Source: Alphaproteobacteria bacterium
GTDB taxonomy: Bacteria; Pseudomonadota; Alphaproteobacteria; Rhodobacterales; Rhodobacteraceae
Length of the DNA: 7,744 bases
Assembly (NCBI GenBank): GCA_003694465.1
Contig: RFKM01000250.1
Location: 1-7,744, forward strand
Direction of reading: 5' to 3'
The notes beneath the pieces were generated by a model. It saw only the letters and a program-made list of their open reading frames with translations. It ran no database searches and was not told the origin of the DNA. Made by a program: the position numbers and the translations under genes. This document shows positions 1-6,446 of the stretch, piece by piece (positions within the stretch are counted from its first letter, which is position 1; every line of letters begins with the position of its first letter).

Positions 1-684
1 GGTCAGGCGGTTGAAAAGCGTAGATTTTCCGGCGTTGGTATAGCCGACGAGAGCCACCACCGGGAAGGGCACCTTCGCCCGGGCCGCCCGGTGCAGCTCG
101 CGGGTTTTCACAACCTTCTCGAGCTGCCGGCGCAGCCGGGCGATCTGGGTGTCGATGGCCCGCCGGTCGGCCTCGATCTGGGTTTCGCCGGGCCCGCCAA
201 CGAAGCCCAGCCCGCCGCGCTGGCGCTCGAGGTGGGTCCAGGCCCGCACGAGCCGGGTGCGCTGATAGGCCAGAGCGGCCATCTCGACCTGCAACACCCC
301 CTCGCGAGTGCGGGCGCGGTCGGAAAAGATCTCGAGGATGAGGCCGGTGCGATCGAGGATCTTCACCCCCCAGTCCTTTTCGAGGTTGCGCTGCTGCACC
401 GGGCTCACCGGCCCGTCGATCAGCACGAGCTCGATCTCCTCGGCCTTCAGCCGCGCGCCGATCTCGTCGCGCTTGCCGGTGCCGAAGAGATGGCCCGGAT
501 GCGGCCGGGCAAGGCGAACCACCTCGGCGCCGCACACCTCGATCCCCGGCAAGGCCCGCGCGAGCGCGACCGCTTCTTCGAGCGCCGCTTCCGGCGCCCG
601 GCGGTTGCGTTCGGCGGTCAGTTCCGGGTGGATCACCCAAGCCCGCGTCGGCGCACCCGCGGCCTCTCCTGCCCCGGCGCTCAT
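1..684 (-). CDS. hflX: GTPase HflX, N-terminal part (cut by window start)
   Basis: HflX is a GTP-binding protein that binds the 50S ribosomal subunit and splits stalled or hibernating ribosomes. The 228 codons visible run in frame to base 1 without a stop. They cover the HflX N-terminal domain (LFGTGK at 66-71, SPVQQRNLE at 94-102), the helical linker with the family hallmark GGPGETQIEADRR at 163-175, and the start of the G domain with the P-loop GYTNAGKST at 214-222. Motifs G2-G5 and the C-terminus lie outside the window. The ATG at 684 is preceded by AGGAG (696-692) at seven bases, a convincing ribosome site. The gene follows hfq after 61 bases on the same strand, the usual hfq-hflX order, so co-transcription is likely. 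The family call is very secure. Confidence 0.97.
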   Translation of the reverse strand, partial: MSAGAGEAAGAPTRAWVIHPELTAERNRRAPEAALEEAVALARALPGIEVCGAEVVRLARPHPGHLFGTGKRDEIGARLKAEEIELVLIDGPVSPVQQRNLEKDWGVKILDRTGLILEIFSDRARTREGVLQVEMAALAYQRTRLVRAWTHLERQRGGLGFVGGPGETQIEADRRAIDTQIARLRRQLEKVVKTRELHRAARAKVPFPVVALVGYTNAGKSTLFNRLT

Positions 685-745
685 CGCTGCGCTCCTGCCG
701 CTGGCCTTGCCGAGCGCCCGCAGGGGCCTGCCCCGCGCCGCCGGG

Positions 746-982
746 TCAGCTGTCTTCGCCGTCGTAGAGGTTGATCGGTTGCGCCGGCATGATCGTCGAG
801 ATCGCATGCTTGTAGACCAGCTGCGCCTGTCCGTCGCGCTTGAGCAGCACGCAGAAATTGTCGAACCAGGAAATCACCCCCTGCAGCTTGACGCCGTTGA
901 TGAGGAAGATCGTCACCGGCACCTTGGCCTTGCGCACGTGGTTGAGAAATGCGTCCTGAAGATTTTGCTTGTCGGCAGCCAT
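746..982 (-). CDS. hfq: RNA chaperone Hfq
   Basis: Hfq is a hexameric Sm-like protein that binds small RNAs and mRNAs and promotes their pairing. The 78-residue product holds the complete Sm core. NLQDAFLN at 7-14 carries the proximal-face Gln9 (E. coli Q8). [15 protein letters not shown] at 23-37 is Sm1, with Phe43 following. VYKHAISTI at 56-64 is Sm2 with the Y-K-H proximal-pore signature at 57-59. The C-terminal tail is only about 10 residues, against about 35 in E. coli, as is usual in alphaproteobacteria. The lateral rim reads RKAK at 17-20 in place of E. coli RRER. I chose the ATG at 982 because it gives the standard Hfq N-terminus; an in-frame ATG further up at 1108 would add 42 residues unlike any Hfq. 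The ribosome site is weak (AAGAAG just upstream). Downstream hflX is probably in the same operon. Confidence 0.98.
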   Translation of the reverse strand: MAADKQNLQDAFLNHVRKAKVPVTIFLINGVKLQGVISWFDNFCVLLKRDGQAQLVYKHAISTIMPAQPINLYDGEDS

Positions 983-1007
983 CGCTTCTTGCCCTTGTTG
1001 TCTCGTG

Positions 1008-1023
1008 CTGCCGGAACCGGCAG
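1008..1023 (-). other. Stem-loop in the hfq leader
   Basis: A 16-base inverted repeat reads CTGCCGGTTCCGGCAG on the hfq strand. It can form a 6-7 bp GC-rich hairpin whose 3' foot lies 25 bases upstream of the hfq start codon. If the proposed promoter at 1041-1069 is right, it sits near the 5' end of the mRNA, where it could affect stability or translation. The pairing is seen directly; any role is inferred. Confidence 0.45.
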
Positions 1024-1040
1024 AAATAATGAATGTCCAC

Positions 1041-1069
1041 AGTATGCTGAAGGGCGCAGGACATTTCCA
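1041..1069 (-). promoter_or_regulatory. Candidate sigma-70-type promoter for hfq-hflX
   Basis: On the minus strand TGGAAA (1069-1064) and CATACT (1046-1041) are separated by 17 bases. The -10 hexamer matches TATAAT at four of six positions; the -35 match is weak. It lies in a locally AT-richer patch of the 177-base trkH-hfq gap and would give a leader of about 50 bases. A separate hfq promoter inside a larger cluster is plausible, but this site was judged by eye only. Confidence 0.33.
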
Positions 1070-1129
1070 GCCCTTTGTCGCCCCGATCATCGCCCCGTTC
1101 GCCGCCCGCACTCCAGACGTGCCGCCGGA

Positions 1130-1149
1130 GGCCGGGTCTTGCCCCGGCC
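1130..1149 (-). terminator. Stem-loop downstream of trkH, possible terminator
   Basis: The minus strand reads GGCCGGGGCAAGACCCGGCC, a perfect 7-bp GC stem with a six-base loop, extendable by a G-T and a G-C pair. It begins 10 bases after the trkH stop codon. No U-tract follows, so it may be a tail-less terminator, an mRNA 3'-end stabiliser or a partial attenuator rather than a classical Rho-independent terminator. Confidence 0.35.
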
Positions 1150-1159
1150 CCGCCAGCCC

Positions 1160-2695
1160 TCAGCGCCGCCACAGCGCCGGGCTGAAGAGCGCCACGATCG
1201 CCAGCGTGTCGATCCTGCCGAGGATCATCGCCACGGTCAATACCGCCTTGGCGCCGGTCCCGAGGCTGGCAAAGGAAATCGGCTCTGCGGCGGCGTAGCT
1301 GGCCAGCGGGCCGGTGGTGGTCAGACCCGAGATGGTGAGCACCAGCGCCTCGGCGAAGTCCAGCCCCGTCAGAGCGAAGGCGGCCATAAGCCCGGCGGCC
1401 GAAACCGCCATCAGCATGAAGAAGAGCCAGGCCATGTAAGCCCCCTGCCGGCGCAGATGACGCGCCTCGCCCCCGGCCCCGGCCACCATGTGCGGATAGA
1501 CGAGACGCCCCAGTTCGCGCCGGCCGTGGTTGTAGAGCGCGGCGACGCGCAACAGCTTTGCCCCGCCCGCCGTCGTCGCCACGCCGCCGCCGATCAGCGC
1601 CAGCCCGACGAGAATCAGCGCCGGCGTGTCGAGGCCCGACCAGGCCTGGCTGGTCTCCCAGCCGGCCGAGGCCCAGCCCGTCGTGGTCAGGAACGACAGC
1701 ACCGTGAACACCGCCCCCCAGAGCGCGCCGGGGGCGTCGCGGAGCGAAATGTCGAGCCCCTCGACCTGATAGGCGCCGACGAAGTGGCGCAGGAACAGCA
1801 CCGCCGGCACGATCAACGCCAGCGCCGTGGCAAGGCGGATCTCGGTGTCGCGCCCGAGTGCCCTCAGGCTCGCAAGCCCGCCCGGGCCACGGTCGGTCTC
1901 GAAGGTCAGCCGCGAAATTCCGAAGATCAGGAACAGCGCCACGATCGCCTCGCCGCCAATGCCTGCGCCTCCCCCGGCCAGCCCGCCCTCGGGCGAAATC
2001 CCCGAGGTGGCGAGCGTCGACATCGCGTGGATCAGCGCCACCGCCGGCGCCTCGCCCGTCAGCCGCAGCCCCGCCCAGAGCACCAGCGTCAGGCCGCCAT
2101 AGACCGGCAGCAGCCGGCGCAGGTGCGCCGCGACCCGCTCGGACAGGCTCGCCCGGTCCGTAAACTGGGTGAACGCCACCGCCGGATCGGTGGTGGCGCG
2201 GTTGCGCCGGCGCACCTCGAAGCCGCCCAGCGCCATCGGCTCGAGCACCGCCACCGCCCCGACGAGGATGAACAGCCCGCCCAGCCAGCCCACCGTCGCC
2301 CGCCACAGGTGCAGCGGCATGGTCAGGCGGCCCGGCTGGTCGAACAGCGTCGCGCCGGTGGTGGTCAGGCAGGAGACCATCTCGACATAGGCGTTGAGCA
2401 GGGTCGTGTTGCCCACCACCTGCCGGAAGGGCATGGCCAGCATCAGCGGCAGCGCCACGAACAGCGCCAGAAGCCCGGCAAGGTGGCGGCGGGGCTCGTC
2501 GGGCATGGCGCGCCCGGCCAGCGCCAGCCCCAGAAGCAGCGCCAGCAACAGCCCGAGCGCGGCGTCGGCGCCGAACACCTGCGCGGTGCGCATCTCGCCC
2601 AGGGCAAGGGCATGGACCGCCGGCACCAGCATCGCCAGCGCGCCGGTCCCGATCAGCAGGACCGCCAGCGGCAGACGGGCGAGACCGGCCGACAC
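1160..2695 (-). CDS. trkH: Trk potassium uptake channel subunit TrkH
   Basis: This 511-residue inner-membrane protein is the K+-translocating subunit of the Trk system, gated by the cytoplasmic TrkA ring. Length and layout fit the SKT/TrkH family of four M1-P-M2 repeats. The four filter loops are visible: TTTGA at 111-115, ATSGIS at 229-234, TTTGW at 337-341 and TTTGP at 459-463. The glycine-rich stretch GGGVATTAGGAK at 369-380 falls in the M2 helix after the third P-loop, where TrkH has its intramembrane gating loop. The C-terminus contains GRID at 493-496, corresponding to the family's conserved GRxE/D helix. The start is GTG at 2695, 10 bases after the trkA stop, with GAGGG overlapping that stop as ribosome site. 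Translational coupling to trkA is therefore likely. The next ATG-type starts would remove the first membrane helix. Confidence 0.95.
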   Translation of the reverse strand: MSAGLARLPLAVLLIGTGALAMLVPAVHALALGEMRTAQVFGADAALGLLLALLLGLALAGRAMPDEPRRHLAGLLALFVALPLMLAMPFRQVVGNTTLLNAYVEMVSCLTTTGATLFDQPGRLTMPLHLWRATVGWLGGLFILVGAVAVLEPMALGGFEVRRRNRATTDPAVAFTQFTDRASLSERVAAHLRRLLPVYGGLTLVLWAGLRLTGEAPAVALIHAMSTLATSGISPEGGLAGGGAGIGGEAIVALFLIFGISRLTFETDRGPGGLASLRALGRDTEIRLATALALIVPAVLFLRHFVGAYQVEGLDISLRDAPGALWGAVFTVLSFLTTTGWASAGWETSQAWSGLDTPALILVGLALIGGGVATTAGGAKLLRVAALYNHGRRELGRLVYPHMVAGAGGEARHLRRQGAYMAWLFFMLMAVSAAGLMAAFALTGLDFAEALVLTISGLTTTGPLASYAAAEPISFASLGTGAKAVLTVAMILGRIDTLAIVALFSPALWRR

Positions 2696-2705
2696 CGCCC
2701 GACCC

Positions 2706-4079
2706 TCAGAAGAAATCGACCGAGACCTGAAGCAGGCGCTCGACCTCGGGCACTTCGGCGGACATGGCGAAGATCACCACGATGTCGCCCTCGTCGATGC
2801 GCGTCGCCGAATCGGGCTTGACCAGTTCGCCGTCCTTCAGCAACGCCCCCAGCCGCGCGCCTTCGGGAAACTCGATCTCCCGGATCGCCCGCCCGGCGAT
2901 CGGCGAGGTCGAAAGCACCCGCGCCTCGATCACCTCGGCCTCGGCATCGCCCACCGAATAGACCCCGCGCACCTGCCCGTGGCGCACATGGCGCAGGATC
3001 GAGGACACCGTCGTCGCGCGCGGGTCGATATGGGCGTCGATGCCCAGCGGTTCCATCAGCGGGATGAAGGAAGAGTCGTTGACGAGGCAGATTGCCAGCG
3101 GGCAGCCGGCCGCCTTGCCGCGCACCGAGGCGAGGATGTTGACCTTGTCGTCATCGGTCACCGCCAGAATCGCGTCGGCGCGGGAAATGCCGGCCTCGCG
3201 CAGGACTTCCGGGTCGAGCCCGTTGCCGTTCAGCACCACCGTGCGTTCGAGCGCATCGGCGGCGCGTTCGGCGACCTCGCGCTTCAGTTCGATCATCCGC
3301 GCGCGCACATGGGTGCGCGTCTCCAGCGCCCGGGCCACGGCCAGACCGACATTGCCGCCGCCGAGAATGACCACCCGCTCCTGCTTGCGCACCTGTTTGC
3401 CGAAGATCTCGAGGGTGCGCGGCACGTCGCGGCTGTCGGTGAAGACATAGATCTGGTCGCCGGGAAAGAGCTGGTCGTCGGCATCGGGGACGAAGAGCGT
3501 GCCCTCGCGCCGAACGCCCACGACGATCGCGTTGAGGGTCGAGAACAGTTCGGTGAGCTGGCGCAGGGTGGTGTTGAGCACCGGGCAATCGTCTTCGAGC
3601 AGAAGCCCGATCAGCGTCGCCCGCCCGTCGATGAAGCTCTGCGCGTCGAAGGCCTGGGGCGTTGCCAGCCGGCGCAGCGCCGCCTCGGCCACCTCGCGCT
3701 CGGGGCTGATCACCACGTCGATGGGGAGGTTCTCGCGGCTGAAGAGGTTGGAGAAGAACCCGTCGAGGTAGTTCTGCGCCCGCAGCCGGGCGATCTTGCG
3801 CGGCACCTTGAAAACCGAATGGGCCACCTGGCAGGTGACCATGTTGACCTCGTCCGAATAGGTGGCCGCGACGAGCATGTCGGTGTCCTTCGCCCCGGCA
3901 CTGGCCAGCACGTCGGGATAGGAGGCAAAGCCCGTCACCCCGCGCACGTCGAGCGTGTCGGTCGCCCGGGCGACGAGGTCGGGGTTCTTGTCGACGACGG
4001 TGACCTCGTTGCCCTCGCCCGACAGGTGGCGGGCGATCTGCCAGCCCACCTGGCCGGCGCCGCAGACGATGACCTTCAT
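2706..4079 (-). CDS. trkA: Trk system NAD-binding regulatory protein TrkA
   Basis: TrkA is the peripheral cytoplasmic subunit that assembles as a ring on TrkH and gates K+ flux in response to nucleotides. The 457-residue length and tandem architecture match full-length TrkA. The first RCK_N/Rossmann domain (about 1-120) has GAGQVG at 7-12 and the ribose-binding acidic residue Asp30. The first RCK_C spans about 140-225. The second Rossmann domain (about 233-350) has GGGNVG at 240-245 and Glu264 at the equivalent acidic position. The second RCK_C spans about 370-455. Both nucleotide sites look intact. The ATG at 4079 follows GGAG in TGGAGAAGACC, a good ribosome site. trkH lies 10 bases downstream, making a two-gene trkAH unit. 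The gene upstream is tolC rather than the ntrYX genes that often precede trkA in alphaproteobacteria. Confidence 0.97.
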   Translation of the reverse strand: MKVIVCGAGQVGWQIARHLSGEGNEVTVVDKNPDLVARATDTLDVRGVTGFASYPDVLASAGAKDTDMLVAATYSDEVNMVTCQVAHSVFKVPRKIARLRAQNYLDGFFSNLFSRENLPIDVVISPEREVAEAALRRLATPQAFDAQSFIDGRATLIGLLLEDDCPVLNTTLRQLTELFSTLNAIVVGVRREGTLFVPDADDQLFPGDQIYVFTDSRDVPRTLEIFGKQVRKQERVVILGGGNVGLAVARALETRTHVRARMIELKREVAERAADALERTVVLNGNGLDPEVLREAGISRADAILAVTDDDKVNILASVRGKAAGCPLAICLVNDSSFIPLMEPLGIDAHIDPRATTVSSILRHVRHGQVRGVYSVGDAEAEVIEARVLSTSPIAGRAIREIEFPEGARLGALLKDGELVKPDSATRIDEGDIVVIFAMSAEVPEVERLLQVSVDFF

Positions 4080-4106
4080 GGTCTTCTCCAGACAGTTCTT
4101 GCGGCA

Positions 4107-4135
4107 GGCATGGCAGAAAGCGCCCGAAGGGTCAA
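4107..4135 (-). promoter_or_regulatory. Candidate promoter for trkA-trkH
   Basis: The 117-base gap between tolC and trkA contains TTGACC (4135-4130) on the minus strand, matching the -35 consensus at five of six positions. Seventeen bases on is CATGCC (4112-4107), a poor -10. The strong -35 with a degenerate -10 resembles many promoters of high-GC alphaproteobacteria, but the assignment is tentative. I saw no clear terminator for tolC in the same gap, only short GCGC-rich repeats. Confidence 0.3.
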
Positions 4136-4196
4136 TTCAACGGACAGGCGCAGGCGCTCTGGCGCGCGGTTCCGGCCGGGGCGATGCGCGGTGCGC

Positions 4197-5600
4197 TCAG
4201 GGCCGGCCGATGGCCTTCAGCATGGCGTCGAGCCGCTCGCCCTGCGGGCTGATGTCGTAGACCGGGGCGTTCTGCACGGCATTGTAATAGGCCTCCGGGT
4301 CATAGATCGGCACGCCCAGCTTCAGGTGCTCGGCGGTCAAGAGGCCCATCGCCGCCAGCAGGTTGTAAACGGCCAGATACTGGTCGGATTCGGCCGAGAT
4401 CTTCGCCGCCCGCGCGTTCAGCAGATCCTGCTCGAAGGTGAGCACCTCGAGGGTGGTGCGGGCGCCGAGCTCCGCCTCTTCGCGGGCGCCGCGCAGCGCC
4501 ACGCTCGAGGCGCGGATCTGCTGGTCGGAGGCGCGCAGGCTCGCCGCCGCCACCGCCAGCTGCGCCCAGGCATTGGCCACCTGCTGCTCGACATTCTGCA
4601 CGGTAACATGCAGATCGGCGCGCGAGGCCTCGAGCTGGGCCTTGGCCTGCCGGTAGAGGGCCGAAAGGCGCCCGCCCTGATAGATCGGGCCCGAAAGCGT
4701 CACCCCGACCTTGGCGTTCGACATCAGGTCGGGGATCGCCGTCGGCTCGTTGCGGAACTTGGTAAAGGAGGCATCGGCGGTGACCGAGGGGAACATCCCC
4801 AGCCGGGCGATGTCGGCGGAAATCTCCGAGACCTTCACCGCCCGTTGCGCCGCCTTCACGTCGGGGTGGTTCTTTCGCGCGAGGGCGCGGGCCTCGTCGA
4901 GGCTGCGCACCGTCATCGGCGGCGCCGGCGGCACCGTCAGACCGTTCGGATAATGGCCGACCGCCGCCTTGTATTCCTCGCGCGCGATCATCAGCTGCCC
5001 GCGGGCCGCGGCCTCGGCGCTGCGGGCCGCCGCCAGCGCCGCCTCGGAAAGCGAGACGTCGGTCTGGGTGACCTCGCCGACCTCGAAGCGGTCGCGGGTG
5101 GCGCGCAGCTGCTGGGTGAGGATGCGCACGTTGTTGGCCTGAAGCATCGCCGTTTCATGGGCCGAACGCACGTCGAGGAAGGCCTTGACGGCGCGCAGCA
5201 GCACCTTCTGCTCGACCCCGGCCAGCGTTTCGCGCGCCATCAGCACGTTCTCGCGGGCAAGGTCGATGTTGCGATGGGTGCGGCCGAAATCAAAGAGCGT
5301 CAGGCTGGCCGAAAGCGTGGCGCTGGCGGTGGCGGTGTCGGAACTGCCGGCGATGGAATTGTAGGTCGAGGTGTTGGAATAGGAGAGCGCGTAGTTGAAC
5401 ACCGGGCGGGTGGCGGCGACGGCGACGGCAACGTTCTCGTCACGGGCGCGCAGAAGCGCGCGCTGCTGCTCGAGCAGGCCCGAGCCGGTATAGGCCGAGG
5501 CAAGGGCATCGCCGAGGCTCTCGGCGCTGGCCGACCCGGGGGTCAGGGCAAGGGCCGAGGCCAGACAGAGCGCGATCAGTCGTCCACCACGTTTCAGCAT
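4197..5600 (-). CDS. tolC: TolC-family outer membrane efflux/secretion protein
   Basis: The 467-residue product is an outer-membrane channel-tunnel protein of the TolC (OEP) family, which serves type I secretion or RND/MFS efflux. A Sec signal peptide is clear: LKRGGR, a hydrophobic core, then ASA|ES with predicted cleavage after residue 26. Two OEP repeats follow. Each has a beta-barrel segment (TLFDFGRTHRNIDLA at 101-115; GPIYQGGRLSALYRQA at 304-319) and long coiled-coil tunnel helices. FEVGEVTQTDVSLSEA at 172-187 and ELGARTTLEVLTFEQDLLNA at 377-396 are the equivalent conserved turn motifs. The start at 5600 gives the signal peptide; the open frame continues 57 codons further up into pcm but those residues are not TolC-like. 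A GGGGGA tract serves as ribosome site. No periplasmic adaptor or ABC partner is in the window, so the substrate cannot be inferred. It follows the Pcm-like gene by 52 bases. Confidence 0.94.
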   Translation of the reverse strand: MLKRGGRLIALCLASALALTPGSASAESLGDALASAYTGSGLLEQQRALLRARDENVAVAVAATRPVFNYALSYSNTSTYNSIAGSSDTATASATLSASLTLFDFGRTHRNIDLARENVLMARETLAGVEQKVLLRAVKAFLDVRSAHETAMLQANNVRILTQQLRATRDRFEVGEVTQTDVSLSEAALAAARSAEAAARGQLMIAREEYKAAVGHYPNGLTVPPAPPMTVRSLDEARALARKNHPDVKAAQRAVKVSEISADIARLGMFPSVTADASFTKFRNEPTAIPDLMSNAKVGVTLSGPIYQGGRLSALYRQAKAQLEASRADLHVTVQNVEQQVANAWAQLAVAAASLRASDQQIRASSVALRGAREEAELGARTTLEVLTFEQDLLNARAAKISAESDQYLAVYNLLAAMGLLTAEHLKLGVPIYDPEAYYNAVQNAPVYDISPQGERLDAMLKAIGRP

Positions 5601-5631
5601 TCCGGTTTCCCCCAAACTCGCCCCGGCACGT

Positions 5632-5647
5632 CGGCCCCGAAGGGCCG
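5632..5647 (-). other. UUCG-tetraloop hairpin between the Pcm-like gene and tolC
   Basis: On the transcribed strand the sequence CGGCCCTTCGGGGCCG forms a perfect 6-bp GC stem closed by a C(UUCG)G tetraloop, one of the most stable RNA hairpins known. It starts five bases after the upstream stop codon and ends about 30 bases before the tolC ATG. No U-tract follows. It could act as an mRNA processing or stability element between the two genes, or as a weak terminator. Confidence 0.55.
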
Positions 5648-5652
5648 GCGCC

Positions 5653-6306
5653 TCAGAGCGCGAATTCTTTTTTCTTTTCAAAGCCGCGCAGCACCGGCGC
5701 GGTGGCGTCGAAGGCGTCGTGCCAGTCGATCCGGCCGGCAACCTTGACCCCGATCCGCGCCCGCCCGGCAACGCCTTCGCTGAAGATGGCGGCGATGCGC
5801 CCGCCCTCCTTGAGCTGCGCGGCGAGCGCGTCGGGCAAGGTCTCGATCGCCCCTTCGAGCACGATCACGTCATAGGGCCCGTGGCGGGCATCACCCTCGG
5901 CCAGCGGCCCGGCGATGACGGCGGCATTGTCGATGCCAGCCTCCGGCAGGCGGCGCTCGGCCTCGGCGGCAAGGCCCTCGTCCTCTTCTACGGCGATGAC
6001 GAAATCGGCGATATGCCCGATCACCGCCGCCGAGTAGCCAAGACCGCTGCCCAGATCGAGCACCAGCTCATCGGGCCGGATGTCGAGCGTGTCGAGCATC
6101 TTGGCGAAGGTGCGCGGCTCGAGCATGTAGCGCCCGCCGCCGAGCGGGATCTGCGAATCGGCATGGGCGGCGCCGACATGGGAATCGGGCACGAAGGGCT
6201 CGCGCGGGATCGCCAGCATCGCCTCGAGAACCGGATATTTGGTCACGTCGGATGGCCGGATCTGGCTGTCGACCATGGCTCTTCTGAGTGCTTCGGATTC
6301 CGGCAT
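5653..6306 (-). CDS. Protein-L-isoaspartate O-methyltransferase-like protein (divergent active site)
   Basis: This 217-residue protein has the overall length and fold pattern of the PCMT family, which methylates isoaspartyl residues of damaged proteins using S-adenosylmethionine. The SAM motif I is intact (VLDLGSGLGYSAAV at 82-95), with the acidic residue ending strand beta-2 at Glu107/Glu108 and motif II around YDVIVLEGA at 145-153. However, the segment aligned with the canonical GQTISQP loop reads GRYMLEP at 58-64, so the conserved Thr and active-site Ser are Tyr60 and Leu62. Isoaspartyl repair activity is therefore doubtful, although such genes are usually annotated pcm. The start at 6306 gives the N-terminus MPESEALRRAMVDSQIRPSD typical of this alphaproteobacterial subgroup, with a G-rich ribosome site; the in-frame ATG 29 codons upstream adds an unrelated extension. 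tolC follows after 52 bases, suggesting co-transcription. Fold certain, function uncertain. Confidence 0.88.
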   Translation of the reverse strand: MPESEALRRAMVDSQIRPSDVTKYPVLEAMLAIPREPFVPDSHVGAAHADSQIPLGGGRYMLEPRTFAKMLDTLDIRPDELVLDLGSGLGYSAAVIGHIADFVIAVEEDEGLAAEAERRLPEAGIDNAAVIAGPLAEGDARHGPYDVIVLEGAIETLPDALAAQLKEGGRIAAIFSEGVAGRARIGVKVAGRIDWHDAFDATAPVLRGFEKKKEFAL

Positions 6307-6416
6307 CGAACCCCCCGGGCAATTGATTGTCGCTGACAGGCAGACCGGTCTTGCCACGAAATCCGCCCCCCTGCAACACCGTCCGGGCAGCATTCTCGCC
6401 GCTGCGGCGCGTGGGC

Positions 6417-6446
6417 GACAGGGCGGCGCCGGCGCCCCGGCCCGTC
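6417..6446 (-). terminator. GC-rich stem-loop at the pstB stop codon
   Basis: An imperfect inverted repeat pairs GACGGGC at the pstB stop with GCCC-T-GTC downstream, around the 12-base palindrome GGCGCCGGCGCC (6425-6436). The outer stem is seven base pairs with a one-base and a three-base bulge. It overlaps two bases of the stop codon. No U-tract follows. A shorter inverted repeat, CGCCGCTGCGGCG, lies at 6397-6409. Together they may end the pst transcript or protect its 3' end; the 138-base gap before the next gene is consistent with a transcript boundary. Confidence 0.4.

Noticed and set aside
681..2306. A 541-codon minus-strand frame overlapping hflX start, hfq and trkH
   Set aside because: It is a shifted frame of trkH and hfq; the real proteins are in the other frames and this translation shows no family motif.
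308..2821. An 837-codon plus-strand open frame across hflX, hfq and trkH
   Set aside because: It crosses three conserved minus-strand genes and their gaps, has low-complexity Arg/Gln/Pro-rich translation and no recognisable domain; it is a GC artefact.
4080..4196. GCGC-rich repeats in the tolC-trkA gap as a terminator or repeat element
   Set aside because: Only short four-base pairings and direct repeats could be found, as expected by chance in GC-rich DNA, and no U-tract follows.
2394..5747. A 1117-codon open frame on the plus strand across trkA and tolC
   Set aside because: It lies antisense to two clearly conserved genes, contains no recognisable domain and is rich in Arg, Gly, Ala and His. 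Long antisense frames are expected where GC-rich third positions remove stop codons.
6325..6350. TGGCAAGACCGGTCTGC upstream of the Pcm-like gene as a sigma-54 promoter
   Set aside because: GG and GC are 12 bases apart, whereas the -24/-12 sigma-54 element needs 10; no convincing sigma-70 site was found there either.
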